From the NCBI RefSeq assembly GCF_020096995.1, contig NZ_CP083692.1, positions 62,001 through 126,000 on the forward strand: DNA of 64,000 nucleotides, given 5' to 3'. The notes under the pieces were generated by a model. That model saw only the letters and a program-made list of their open reading frames with translations, had not been told where the DNA came from and made no database searches. The position numbers were made by a program, and so were the translations under genes. Position 1 is the stretch's first letter. Each line of letters opens with the position of its first letter. Shown in pieces: positions 25,161 through 33,539 of the stretch. The stretch is from Leucobacter sp. Psy1 (GTDB lineage Bacteria > Actinomycetota > Actinomycetes > Actinomycetales > Microbacteriaceae).

Positions 25161-25559
25161 TCAGGCGCCCTCGCCGAGATCCTCCTTGATCTTCGACGTG
25201 GAGACGCCCTCCGTGCGATCGAGGTACACGATCTCGCAGTGCCCGCGGAGCACCTCGAAGCGGGGGTCGCCCTCCCAGTCGCCGCCCATCACCACAGTGT
25301 CGATGGCATAGCGCTCGACGTCGCCGATCTTCTGATCCCAGTCGTTCTCGGGAATCACCAGGTCGACGTAGCGGACTGCCTCGAGCATCATCTTGCGGGT
25401 CTCGAAGTCGTGATACGTCTGCTTGCCCTTGCCCGCGTTGAACTCCTCGGTGGAGACCGCGACGACGAGGTAGTCTCCGAGCGCCCGGGCACGCTGCAGC
25501 AGGCGGATGTGGCCCCAGTGCAGCAGATCGAACGTGCCGTAGGTGAGGATGCGTTTCAT
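25161..25559 (-). CDS. Glycerol-3-phosphate cytidylyltransferase-like nucleotidyltransferase
   Basis: A 132-residue protein of the TagD/TarD type. The GTFDLLHWGHIRLL region holds the HxGH signature, and the late RTEGVSTSKI block carries the second conserved motif. TagD makes CDP-glycerol for teichoic acid and related cell wall polymers. The length fits the family (about 130). A start at 25577 would add six residues; neither start has a strong ribosome site. No other teichoic acid genes are nearby, so it may act in CDP-glycerol supply for another polymer. Confidence 0.85.
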   Translation of the reverse strand: MKRILTYGTFDLLHWGHIRLLQRARALGDYLVVAVSTEEFNAGKGKQTYHDFETRKMMLEAVRYVDLVIPENDWDQKIGDVERYAIDTVVMGGDWEGDPRFEVLRGHCEIVYLDRTEGVSTSKIKEDLGEGA

Positions 25560-25623
25560 GCGGTCCATCTTATGCATGATCGGCGCAGGCCCCGAACAGC
25601 GGTGCGCCTGCCCGTCGCTCGGG

Positions 25624-26094
25624 CTACCGCTTCATCTGCTCCAGCGTCTCCGCCGTGATGGGGTCCCCTCCGGCCGCGAGTTCGACGTACTTCCGCAGCA
25701 GCACGAGCTTCGCGGAGGCGTGATCGATCTCAGCCGCGACGAACCGGTCGGTCGAGATGAGCCTGAGCGCCTCGAGCGCCGGCATCACCGCACCTTTGAG
25801 CTCGGCGCGCTGCTTATCGGTGACGGCTGCCCGGAGTTCAGCCATCGAGGTGAAGATCGGGAGCACCAGCTGCCCCTGCGTCGAACGGATCGTGCGGACC
25901 CGTGCACCCTTCTTGCCGCCCCCGCCCTTCCGGGTGCCGGTGACGTCGACGACGAGGTACCCCTCCCGGAGCGCCGTCAGCAGTGCCGCCAGGTGCGGGT
26001 AGTCGGGGGCGGTGCGGAACGCGTCGAGCGCCGCTCGGGCGACGGGGTTCTCGTAGTCAGCGGACACGTCCTCGGGGATGCTCGCCTCAGCCAT
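25624..26094 (-). CDS. SseB-family N-terminal domain protein
   Basis: A 156-residue protein with the pattern of the SseB N-terminal domain: an early PVARAALDAFRTAPDYPHLAALL helix, then two strands with YLVVDVTGT and VLPIFTSMAELRAAV. The second half is helical. Family members are often found near type III secretion or regulatory genes in other bacteria, but the actinobacterial ones are uncharacterised. It ends 65 bases before the TagD-like start (minus strand) and lies downstream of the EcfT gene, to which it is close (11-base convergent gap in the same direction). Function unknown. Confidence 0.6.
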   Translation of the reverse strand: MAEASIPEDVSADYENPVARAALDAFRTAPDYPHLAALLTALREGYLVVDVTGTRKGGGGKKGARVRTIRSTQGQLVLPIFTSMAELRAAVTDKQRAELKGAVMPALEALRLISTDRFVAAEIDHASAKLVLLRKYVELAAGGDPITAETLEQMKR

Positions 26095-26104
26095 GGGGAC
26101 CAGC

Positions 26105-26716
26105 CTAGTCATCCCCGATGCCGCGGGCGTGCAGGGCCTCGCCCGTCTGCTGCGCGTGTGCCACGGTCCGCAGCACGAGCGGCACCATGAGCGCGCGCGG
26201 GTTGCGTTCGAGCCCGCGAGCCTGCGCCGCCGCTCGGGTCTCCTGAGCCAGGGAGAGCAGTGTCGGGATCATCCGAAGCACGAGCGAGAATGCCAGCGCC
26301 ACTCGTTCGGGCCGCGCTCCGAACCTGCGGAACGGGCCGAGCACCCGAGTGATGGTGTCGATGAGGTCTTCGACCCGGGTGCTGGCGGTCAGTGCGCTCG
26401 CCGCGAGGATCAGCGCGAACAGAGTGCCGACGACCGCGAAACCGCGATCCCACCCCTGCTGCCACGCCTGAAACGCGAACAGGGGCACGCCGATGAGCGC
26501 GAAGCGGCGCAGCGTTCTGCCGAAGGCGCTCGAGCCGAGGCCGACCGAGAGCACCAGGGCGACGGCGATCGCGAGCGCGACGAGAGTGCTCGGCACGGTG
26601 CGGAAGGCGATGGCGACGCCCGCGAAGACGAACAGGCCGAGCAGTTTCGGGCCGGGAGGGATCCGGTGCAGAGCGGATGTGCCCGGCACGTAGGAGCCGA
26701 GCGGCGAGGCGGTCAC
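26105..26716 (-). CDS. bioN: Energy-coupling factor transporter transmembrane protein (EcfT, BioN)
   Basis: A 203-residue membrane protein with about five segments. It shows two Ala-Arg-Gly blocks (AAAQARGLERN and ALHARGIGD), the coupling-helix motifs through which EcfT grips the ATPase. The ATG overlaps the ATPase stop by 4 bases. In this bioY-bioM-bioN order it is the T-component of a dedicated biotin importer. It sits between the ATPase and the SseB-like gene. Confidence 0.9.
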   Translation of the reverse strand: MTASPLGSYVPGTSALHRIPPGPKLLGLFVFAGVAIAFRTVPSTLVALAIAVALVLSVGLGSSAFGRTLRRFALIGVPLFAFQAWQQGWDRGFAVVGTLFALILAASALTASTRVEDLIDTITRVLGPFRRFGARPERVALAFSLVLRMIPTLLSLAQETRAAAQARGLERNPRALMVPLVLRTVAHAQQTGEALHARGIGDD

Positions 26717-27468
26717 GCCATGCTCCGATAGCGGTCGACAGCGGTCGCGGGATCCCCGTCGAACACCACCGCACCCTCGTCGATCACGAGAGTGCGGTCG
26801 GCCCGCACCGCCAGGTCGAGGTCGTGCGTCACGACGACGACCTGCTGCGGCAGGCGCATGAGCAGGTCTCCGATCATGCGGCCGTTCCGCAGATCGAGCA
26901 GGGTCGTGGGTTCGTCGGCGATCAGGATCGCGGGATCGGCGGCGAGCACACTCGCGATCGCGAGCAACTGGCGCTGGCCACCGGACAGGGTGTGCACGGA
27001 TCGCTCGGCGAGCTCGGCGATCCCGAAGCGCTCAAGGGTCGCACGCGCGGCAGCGTCGCGCTCGGCCCGTCGTCGGTGCCGCCTGCGGAGGGAGAGCGCC
27101 ACATCCTCGATCGCCGTGGGCATGACGAGCTGCGCCCCCGGATCGGAGAAGGTGAAGCCGACGAGACGGCGGACCGCGGCACCGTCCGAGACGGTGTCGA
27201 GCCAGGCTTCCGCGAGTCGACTGCTGGTATCTCCGTCTGTGTTGTCGTGCCCGGAGGGTGCGGGCTCGCGCTCCCGCCGGATCCGCACCGATCCGCTCGA
27301 GGGCTCGACGAGTCCGTTCAGGATCCGGGCCAACGTCGACTTGCCCGACCCGTTCGCGCCGATCACCGAGACGCGCCGCTCGGTGAGCGTGAGCGTCGTC
27401 GGGTGGAGGATCGTCATGCGACCATCGGGGGTCGTCGCCTCGACGGTCGCGGCGCGGAGCTCGATCAC
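26713..27468 (-). CDS. bioM: Biotin ECF transporter ATPase (BioM)
   Basis: A 251-residue ATPase of the ECF type. Walker A GANGSGKST, the signature LSGGQRQLLAIA and Walker B AILIADEPTTLLD are intact, and the domain has the length usual for EcfA. The GTG at 27468 overlaps the BioY stop (GTGA), which sets the start; the longer upstream frame is only an artefact in another gene. It provides energy for biotin uptake with BioN and BioY. A single ATPase gene implies a homodimer, as in BioMNY systems. Confidence 0.9.
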   Translation of the reverse strand: MIELRAATVEATTPDGRMTILHPTTLTLTERRVSVIGANGSGKSTLARILNGLVEPSSGSVRIRREREPAPSGHDNTDGDTSSRLAEAWLDTVSDGAAVRRLVGFTFSDPGAQLVMPTAIEDVALSLRRRHRRRAERDAAARATLERFGIAELAERSVHTLSGGQRQLLAIASVLAADPAILIADEPTTLLDLRNGRMIGDLLMRLPQQVVVVTHDLDLAVRADRTLVIDEGAVVFDGDPATAVDRYRSMA

Positions 27469-28076
27469 GCTGGCAGTGTACGCGGTGGCAGGAGCGCGGG
27501 GAACGCGCGATGCACGGACGCCGCGACGACGCCGACGAGCACGTTCTTGACGACGTCGCCCGGCCAGAACGCCATGTCGGCGAAGAAGGCCTGCTGCAGT
27601 GTGAGGTCGCCGAGCCAGGACATGCCCAGAATGCCGAGCGGATGCGTGAGCACGATGTTGCTGGCCAGGCCGGCGAGCGCGATGAGGGCGATGCTGACCC
27701 CGACGCGCTTGCGAGGAAGCCGCTCGACGATGAAGCCGCAGAGCGCGGCGGCGAGCGGCATGGCGACGAGGAATCCGGCGGAGGGGCCGACGAAGGGGGC
27801 GACGCCGGCGGATCCCCCTGCGAAGACGGGGAGGCCGACCGCGCCGACCGCGAGGTAGAGCAGGACCGCGAGGAATCCGCGTCTGGCGCCGAGCACCGCC
27901 CCCGCGAGAATCGTGCCGAACGTCTGGAGTGTGATCGGCACGGCGCCCCCCACGGTGATGGCTGGGAGGATCGCGCACACGGCGATCAGTGCCGCGAACG
28001 TCGCAATGAGTGCGAGGTCGGTCGCAGTGCCGGTGCGCCGACGGCGGGGTGTTGTGGTGTCCGTCTGCTGGGACAT
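27465..28076 (-). CDS. bioY: Biotin-specific S-component (BioY)
   Basis: A 203-residue membrane protein with six segments. The family motifs GGAVPITLQTFGTILAGAVLG near the second segment (21 residues; key residues GG-VP-TLQT) and GPSAGFLVAMPLAA are intact, and the asparagine and aspartate of the biotin pocket region are in place. The ATG at 28076 follows GGAGGCCCC and is preferred over 28094. It is the first gene of the biotin operon and is controlled by the two BioQ boxes upstream. Confidence 0.93.
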   Translation of the reverse strand: MSQQTDTTTPRRRRTGTATDLALIATFAALIAVCAILPAITVGGAVPITLQTFGTILAGAVLGARRGFLAVLLYLAVGAVGLPVFAGGSAGVAPFVGPSAGFLVAMPLAAALCGFIVERLPRKRVGVSIALIALAGLASNIVLTHPLGILGMSWLGDLTLQQAFFADMAFWPGDVVKNVLVGVVAASVHRAFPALLPPRTLPA

Positions 28077-28105
28077 GGGGCCTCCGAGGTTCACGACGTG
28101 CTTCC

Positions 28106-28133
28106 TGAACGGTGTTCAACTGAACGCTGTTCA
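28106..28133. promoter_or_regulatory. Two BioQ boxes between bioY and bioQ
   Basis: TGAACGGTGTTCA (28106-28118) and TGAACGCTGTTCA (28121-28133) are perfect TGAAC-N3-GTTCA palindromes, 15 bases apart centre to centre. They match the known C. glutamicum BioQ consensus (TGAAC-N3-GTTAC). Box 2 covers the -35 region of bioQ, whose TAGGGT -10 box (28143-28148) ends six bases before the ATG, indicating a leaderless bioQ mRNA. Confidence 0.88.
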
Positions 28134-28154
28134 GGTTAGCGATAGGGTGGGGTC

Positions 28155-28769
28155 ATGCGCAATTCTCGGTCCGACGTCGTCGCCGCCGCGCTGCTCGTGC
28201 TTGGCGAGCACGGACTCGAAGGCTGCTCGATGCGTCGCGTCGCAGCGGAGCTGGGGGTGCAGCCCGGAGCGCTCTACCATCACGTGCCGAACAAGCAGAC
28301 GCTCCTGGCGCTCATGGCCGACGAGATCGTTGCCGATGTGGGGCGGACGAGCGGGCGGGGTGTCGGGCGCAACGTCGACGGGGTGTCCGCGGGTGCGCAG
28401 GTCGCGGCGGCGGGTGACCTCTGCCGCGCGCTGCGCTCCGCCATGCTGCGCGTGCGAGACGGAGCCGACGTGGTGGCGACCGCGGCGGCGTTCCGGCTGG
28501 GAGCTTCGCGCGTCGAAGCGGAGCTGGCCGACCTCGTCGGGCCATCGGGTGCGCGCACCCTCCTGCTCTACACCTTCGGTCACGCCCAGTCGACGCAGAC
28601 CCGCCTGCAGGCACAGCTGTTCGGAGCGCTGGTGGGGGAGTCCGAGGCGTCCGAGTCGCCTGGCGCTGCTGGCGCGTCTGGTGGCGCCGGCGCGGTGGGG
28701 GAGAGCGCCGCAACGCTCGATGCGTCTTTCGACGAGGGGCTCGCGATCATCATCCGAGGTCTGCGCTAG
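28155..28769 (+). CDS. bioQ: BioQ-type TetR regulator of biotin uptake
   Basis: A 204-residue TetR repressor with an N-terminal helix-turn-helix (MRRVAAELGVQPGALYHHVPNK) and an Ala/Gly-rich C-terminal segment. It is divergent from bioYMN with two BioQ boxes in between, which fixes its role: biotin-responsive repression of the importer and of itself. In actinobacteria BioQ senses biotin through biotinylation status or biotinyl-AMP, partly through BirA; no birA is in this window. Leaderless translation is likely (see the operator entry). Confidence 0.85.
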   Translation: MRNSRSDVVAAALLVLGEHGLEGCSMRRVAAELGVQPGALYHHVPNKQTLLALMADEIVADVGRTSGRGVGRNVDGVSAGAQVAAAGDLCRALRSAMLRVRDGADVVATAAAFRLGASRVEAELADLVGPSGARTLLLYTFGHAQSTQTRLQAQLFGALVGESEASESPGAAGASGGAGAVGESAATLDASFDEGLAIIIRGLR

Positions 28770-28828
28770 TCGCGGCTGCGCTCCCTCATCCTCCCACCCC
28801 ACCCCACCCGCCCCCACCCGCCCCTTCA

Positions 28829-28887
28829 CCGAGATTGCGGAATGTGCGCTTTGAGGGGCCTCGAAAGCGCACATTCCGCAATCTCGG
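28829..28887. repeat. 24-bp perfect inverted repeat
   Basis: Arms 28829-28852 and 28864-28887 are perfectly complementary over 24 bases (start CCGAGATTGCGG, end CCGCAATCTCGG) around an 11-base loop that itself has a GAGG/CCTC stem. It lies in the intergenic region before glyS. The arms do not recur elsewhere in the window. It looks like a REP/BIME-type palindrome or a former mobile element end rather than a terminator, since no T-run follows. Confidence 0.85.
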
Positions 28888-28889
28888 CG

Positions 28890-28966
28890 GGGGTGAGGCC
28901 GGGGTGAGGGCGGGGTGAGGCCGGGGCCGGGCCGGGGTGGGGCCGGGGTGGGGCCGGGGCCGGGCA
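28890..28966 (+). repeat. Seven 11-bp G-rich tandem repeats, possible G-quadruplex
   Basis: Seven consecutive 11-base units (GGGGTGAGGCC, GGGGTGAGGGC, GGGGTGAGGCC, GGGGCCGGGCC, GGGGTGGGGCC, GGGGTGGGGCC, GGGGCCGGGCA) start right after the palindrome. The upstream side (28790-28825) is correspondingly C-rich. The repeated GGGG tracts could form a G-quadruplex on the plus strand. They lie upstream of the probable glyS -10 box TAGACT (28992-28997). Confidence 0.85.
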
Positions 28967-29065
28967 CTCAGGCCACCGTGAGGCCGCTGAGTAGACTGGG
29001 CGGGTATGCCGCGTCGAGCACGCGGCGGTCCGAGATCCCCACACGCCCCTTGGAGTTTCACACAC

Positions 29066-30451
29066 ATGGCCGAGCAGTCTCGCCTCGACAAAGTCATCTC
29101 ACTCGCCCGCCACCGCGGGTTCGTCTTCCAGGCGGGTGAGATCTACGGCGGTTCGCGTTCGGCGTGGGACTACGGTCCGCTGGGCACCGCGCTCAAGGAG
29201 AACATCAAGAAGCAGTGGTGGCGCGCGATGGTCCAGAAGCGGGACGACATCGTCGGCATCGACTCGAGCGTGATCCTGCCCAAGCAGGTCTGGGAGGCCT
29301 CCGGTCACGTCGAGGTCTTCAGCGATCCGCTCGTGGAGTGCAAGAACTGCCACAAGCGCGAGCGCGAGGATCACCTCATCGAGGCGTTCGAGGAGAAGAA
29401 GGGCCGTGCGCCGAAGGACGGCCTCGCCGAGATCGTGTGCAAGAACTGCGGCACCCGCGGTGAGTGGACCGAGCCGCGCGCCTTCTCCGGCCTGCTGAAG
29501 ACCTACCTCGGCCCCGTGGACGATGAGGCGGGTCTGCACTACCTTCGCCCCGAGACGGCGCAGGGCATCTTCGTGAACTTCGCGAACGTGCTGCAGGCCG
29601 CACGCATCAAGCCGCCGTTCGGCATCGCGCAGATCGGCAAGAGCTTCCGGAACGAGATCACGCCGGGCAACTTCATCTTCCGCACGCGCGAGTTCGAGCA
29701 GATGGAGATGGAGTTCTTCGTCGAGCCGGGAACCGATGACGAGTGGCAGCAGTACTGGATGGACGAGCGCATGCGCTGGTACACCGACCTCGGCATCAAT
29801 CCCGAGAACCTGCGCTTCTACGAGCACCCGCAGGAGAAGCTGTCCCACTACTCGAAGCGCACGGCGGACATCGAGTACAAGTTCGGCTTCACCGGCGGCG
29901 ACTGGGGCGAGTTGGAGGGTGTCGCCAATCGCACCGACTTCGACCTGTCGACGCACGCGAAGGCATCGGGCAAAGACCTCTCCTACTTCGATCAGGCGAA
30001 AAACGAGCGGTGGACGCCGTACGTCATCGAGCCGGCGGCGGGACTCACCCGATCGCTGATGGCGTTCCTCGTCGATGCGTACCGCGAGGAGGAGGTTCCG
30101 AACGCCAAGGGCGGCACCGACACCCGGACGCTGCTGGCGCTCGATCCGCGCCTCGCTCCCGTGAAGGCCGCGGTGCTGCCGCTCAGCCGCAACGAGAAGC
30201 TCTCGCCGCTGGCGAAGGAGATCGCCCAGGATCTGCGCGACGACTGGAACATCGATTTCGACGATGCGGGCGCCATCGGCCGCCGGTACCGTCGTCAGGA
30301 TGAGATCGGCACCCCGTTCTGCGTCACGGTCGACTTCGATTCGCTTGACGACGACGCCGTGACGGTGCGCGAGCGCGACACGATGGAGCAGCACCGCGTA
30401 CCGCGCAGCGAGCTCCACGCGTACCTCGCCGAGCGCCTGCGCGGCGCATAG
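29066..30451 (+). CDS. glyS: Glycyl-tRNA synthetase, single-chain alpha2 type
   Basis: A 461-residue class II synthetase of the bacterial homodimeric type. Class II motif 2 ([20 protein letters not shown]; 20 residues) and motif 3 ([17 protein letters not shown]) are present, and the C-terminal anticodon-binding domain covers about the last 110 residues. Four cysteines near residue 93 (CKNCH) and residue 127 (CKNCG) form a zinc-binding insertion common in this type. It charges tRNA-Gly. The start at 29066 is the first family-compatible ATG; an upstream extension has no similarity. Confidence 0.96.
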   Translation: MAEQSRLDKVISLARHRGFVFQAGEIYGGSRSAWDYGPLGTALKENIKKQWWRAMVQKRDDIVGIDSSVILPKQVWEASGHVEVFSDPLVECKNCHKREREDHLIEAFEEKKGRAPKDGLAEIVCKNCGTRGEWTEPRAFSGLLKTYLGPVDDEAGLHYLRPETAQGIFVNFANVLQAARIKPPFGIAQIGKSFRNEITPGNFIFRTREFEQMEMEFFVEPGTDDEWQQYWMDERMRWYTDLGINPENLRFYEHPQEKLSHYSKRTADIEYKFGFTGGDWGELEGVANRTDFDLSTHAKASGKDLSYFDQAKNERWTPYVIEPAAGLTRSLMAFLVDAYREEEVPNAKGGTDTRTLLALDPRLAPVKAAVLPLSRNEKLSPLAKEIAQDLRDDWNIDFDDAGAIGRRYRRQDEIGTPFCVTVDFDSLDDDAVTVRERDTMEQHRVPRSELHAYLAERLRGA

Positions 30452-30503
30452 TCGGGTTCCCGGTCAGGCCCGGGTCGGACGGAACAGACAGGAAGGGTCC
30501 GAG

Positions 30504-31727
30504 ATGACGATCCCGCAACCGCCGGAGCCCGGCCGGTCGCAGTGGCCGGAGGCGGCCCAGGGTGCGCCGGGCGGCGCCGAACAACCGGCGACGCCGGCAC
30601 CGCCGGCAGCAGCATCGGCACACCCCGCAGCAGCTCAGGCGCAGCCGTGGCCCTGGGTGCAGCGGAGGCGCTGGCAGACCGTGGAGACCGAGGAGCTCGA
30701 GTACCATCGGCTGTTCCGCGGCGTGACGGGGTATCGGTGGTGGAAGCCGCTGGTTGCCCTCGTGCTCGCCGCGCTGTACTACTTCACGCTGTCCCTGGTG
30801 TTCGGCATCGTCATGGGGCCGGTCCTGGTGCTCGCGACGGGCGTGCCGGTCGGCGACATGGGCGCGTTCATGGAGAGCTTTGAGCGGTTGACCGTGCTCG
30901 ACACCCAGGAGCCGCTGTCGCTGGTGTTCACGCTCGGCTCGATCATTCTCATGATTCCGAGCGTGTGGCTGGCGCTGCTGAGCGTCGGCATCCGCCCGTT
31001 CGGCCGCGCGTGGTCGGTCGCGCTCCGGGTCCGCTGGGGGCTCGTTTGGAAGACGGCGGGTCTCGCGGTCGCCTGCCTGCTCGTGACGAATGGACTCAGC
31101 ATCGCGGTGCAGGTGCTGTTCGTCGATTCCCCTCAGGAGGTGGCGGCCGAGATGCCGGACATCGACCTGACTGCAGCGCTGTGGTCGCTGCTCATCGTGG
31201 TGCTGCTCGTGCCGTTCCAAGCCGCAGCGGAGGAGCTGGTGTTCCGCGGCTTCTTCATGCAGGTGATCGGTTCTTGGCTGCGGAGCCCGTGGCTCGCGAT
31301 CCTGCTGCCGACGGTGGCCTTCGCGCTCGCGCACATCTACGACGTCTGGGGCATGCTCTCGGTCGGCGTGATGGGGCTGATCGCGGCGTGGCTCACGTGG
31401 CGGACGGGAGGCCTCGAGGCCGCGATCAGCATCCACGTGGTGAACAACCTGATCGCGTTCGGGATCATGGCCACCGGCCTCAGCGGGTCGACGGCGCAGG
31501 AGGCCGAGACCGGCGGATCCTGGGTCTCGATCCTGGTGCAGGCGGCCGGACTGGGGCTGTTCCTCGTGCTCACGGTGATTGTGTTCCGCTCGGGTGGTTA
31601 CGGACGCACGCGGATCGACTTGGTGCAGGTGCCGGCGACGGACCCTGAGCCGATTGTGGGAGAGCATCCGGCGCCGTCTGCCGGCCCGAGCCAGCACCAG
31701 GATCAGGCGGGCGGGTCCTCATCGTGA
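30504..31727 (+). CDS. CPBP-family intramembrane metalloprotease
   Basis: A 407-residue protein with a Pro/Ala-rich N-terminal 60-residue segment and about eight membrane segments. The CPBP (Abi/Rce1-like) motifs are present: EELVFRGFF, FALAHIYD and HVVNN, which together form the metal site. Members process prenylated or small peptide substrates or act in bacteriocin immunity; the substrate here is unknown. The start follows AGGAAGGG. The next gene starts inside its stop codon (GTGA). Confidence 0.88.
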   Translation: MTIPQPPEPGRSQWPEAAQGAPGGAEQPATPAPPAAASAHPAAAQAQPWPWVQRRRWQTVETEELEYHRLFRGVTGYRWWKPLVALVLAALYYFTLSLVFGIVMGPVLVLATGVPVGDMGAFMESFERLTVLDTQEPLSLVFTLGSIILMIPSVWLALLSVGIRPFGRAWSVALRVRWGLVWKTAGLAVACLLVTNGLSIAVQVLFVDSPQEVAAEMPDIDLTAALWSLLIVVLLVPFQAAAEELVFRGFFMQVIGSWLRSPWLAILLPTVAFALAHIYDVWGMLSVGVMGLIAAWLTWRTGGLEAAISIHVVNNLIAFGIMATGLSGSTAQEAETGGSWVSILVQAAGLGLFLVLTVIVFRSGGYGRTRIDLVQVPATDPEPIVGEHPAPSAGPSQHQDQAGGSSS

Positions 31728-33094
31728 TCGACGCCACCGTGACCGGCAGCAGCCTCTCCGCGCTCGCGGCGGCGCTCGATCTCGCCGAACTCGGCCTGCG
31801 AGTGCGCGTCGTCGACACCGGCGATGCGGATCAGGCTCGGGACCTCGCGGCTGCCGACGGCGATGGTGTGCTGCAGGACTTTCTGGATCACGTGGCCGCT
31901 CCGCTCGGTGGGGGCGAGGATCCCGACGAGCAGGCGTCTCCGCTCCGGGTGCCGCCTGCACCGGTCTGGCTGCCAGACGTGCGCGGCGGCTGGACCCGAC
32001 AGCCTCTTCCGGCCGTCTCGGGGGTGCCTGCCGTGCCGCTGTCGCACGAGGCGCTGGCGATTCTCGGCGGGGGCGCCGCGTTCCGCGCCTACCTGGACCG
32101 GCTCAAGCCGCTCCTGACGATCGGCAAGACGCGCCGGTTGGGGACGCTCGTCGACAAGCGACTCGGGCCGCGGGTGCGGGAGCGTCTGGTGGAGCCGTTC
32201 GCGGTCGAACGGTTCGGTGTCGGTGCAGCGGACGTCGATGCCGCAGTCGCGGCGCCAGGACTCAACGAGGCGATGAGCCGGGCGGGCGCGCTGACGGGTG
32301 GTGTCCTCGCGGAATCGGAGCGGACCGTTGCACGTGAAACAGCCGTCGTGCCCGGAGGCGGGTGGTCGGCGCTTGATGCTGCCCTCAGGCGCAAGCTGCG
32401 CGCCTTCGCGGTCGAGTTCGTCGACGCGGGAGTCGCGTCGATCGAGCGGACCGAGGCGGGGTGGCGAGTGCACGACGTCGCCGGTGGATCGTTCGAGACG
32501 CGGGCGCTGGTGCTCGACGCCGGACGGCGCGTGGACGCCGCGTGGCCCGACACCGACGCCGAGACGGCGGAGGAACTCGACGAGATCACCGCGGCAGCGC
32601 GAACGCGCGTCCGCGCCCGACTGCGTGTGACCCCGCCCGAGGCGGTGCCCGAGCACGCGGGCCCGCTCCTGCAACGCGTCACCGTCGCGGGGCAGGGGAG
32701 TGCGCCGAGCAGCGTCCGCAACGAGGTCTGGTCGGTCAGGCTCGAACTGCGAGAAACTGGGCACTGGGTCGCCGAACTCGCCGGACCGTCGGAGGAGCCC
32801 GGACGCGAGCAGCCCCCGCTCCCCTCAGCGATCCTCGCCGAGCTTCTCGAAGCGGCTGGCGTGAGCGAAGCGCCCGGTGCCGAGTGGGATGTGCTGCGCG
32901 TAGCAGCCGAGACGCCGACGCTCGACGAGCGAACACGGCTGCGGAATGCCGTGTCGGCATTCGAGAGTCGTCATGCGGGATCCCTGCTGGTGGTGGGGCG
33001 CCGGGTGCACGGCGACTCCCTGGCCGAGGCGGTCAGGGCGGCCCGCGAGGAATCGGTGCCGCTGCGGCGGCACCTCACGGGGATCGCGGAGTAG
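31724..33094 (+). CDS. FAD/NAD-binding oxidoreductase-like protein with degenerate dinucleotide motif
   Basis: A 456-residue protein resembling the protoporphyrinogen oxidase/amine oxidase flavoprotein fold: an N-terminal beta-alpha-beta (ATVTGSSLSALAAALDLAELGLRVRVVDTG), a middle domain rich in strands and a C-terminal helix with LLVVGRRVHGDSLAEAVRAARE, the usual second FAD contact. The first glycine pattern is GSSLSA rather than GxGxxG, so FAD binding may be weak. It overlaps the CPBP gene by 4 bases and probably belongs to that operon. The reaction is unknown. HemG-type function is possible but unproven. Confidence 0.55.
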   Translation: MIDATVTGSSLSALAAALDLAELGLRVRVVDTGDADQARDLAAADGDGVLQDFLDHVAAPLGGGEDPDEQASPLRVPPAPVWLPDVRGGWTRQPLPAVSGVPAVPLSHEALAILGGGAAFRAYLDRLKPLLTIGKTRRLGTLVDKRLGPRVRERLVEPFAVERFGVGAADVDAAVAAPGLNEAMSRAGALTGGVLAESERTVARETAVVPGGGWSALDAALRRKLRAFAVEFVDAGVASIERTEAGWRVHDVAGGSFETRALVLDAGRRVDAAWPDTDAETAEELDEITAAARTRVRARLRVTPPEAVPEHAGPLLQRVTVAGQGSAPSSVRNEVWSVRLELRETGHWVAELAGPSEEPGREQPPLPSAILAELLEAAGVSEAPGAEWDVLRVAAETPTLDERTRLRNAVSAFESRHAGSLLVVGRRVHGDSLAEAVRAAREESVPLRRHLTGIAE

Positions 33095-33191
33095 CCACTG
33101 CACGAATACCGTATTGCTGTCAAGGAATATGACTCAGCGATCAGCAGCTGTAGGGTTGGCTGAGACGCACACACCAATCTCTGGAGGCAAG

Positions 33192-33539
33192 ATGAAAGGC
33201 AAAGTCGCGTTCGTTCTCGGAGCTGCCGTCGGGTATGTGCTGGGAGCCCGTGCCGGTCGTGCCCGCTACGAGAAGATCAAGTCGGGGGCGAAGGCGGCCT
33301 GGGAGTCCGATCCCGTGCAGAACGGTGTTTCGATCGTCCAGGATGCTGCGACGGCGAAGTTCGAAGAGGTCAAGGCCGCTGCGCTCAGTGCGGGCAAGGA
33401 TGCCCTCTCGACCGTGATCGGTTCCGCGAAGGGCGCCGCGAATAGCGTGAACTCCACCTCGGACTCGACTGGGGCTCAGTCGGGGAGCACCGGGAAGTCG
33501 GGGAGCACCGGGCAGCAGTCGAAGCGGGACGAGAAATGA
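33192..33539 (+). CDS. YtxH-like membrane-anchored small protein
   Basis: A 115-residue protein: an N-terminal membrane helix (KVAFVLGAAVGYVLGARAGRARYEKI), then a long amphipathic helix and a Ser/Thr/Gly-rich tail with repeated GSTGKSGSTG units. The start with a GRxRYE motif resembles YtxH-type proteins. A strong TGGAGG site precedes ATG 33192. It overlaps the next gene by 4 bases. Envelope role inferred. Confidence 0.75.
   Translation: MKGKVAFVLGAAVGYVLGARAGRARYEKIKSGAKAAWESDPVQNGVSIVQDAATAKFEEVKAAALSAGKDALSTVIGSAKGAANSVNSTSDSTGAQSGSTGKSGSTGQQSKRDEK

Noticed and set aside
27469..28119. N-terminal extension of BioM by a long in-frame open stretch
   Set aside because: It lies inside bioY in another frame; the GTG at 27468 overlapping the BioY stop is the usual coupled start.
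28890..28966. Tandem 11-bp units considered as a CRISPR array
   Set aside because: There are no spacers and no cas genes; the units are contiguous and too short.
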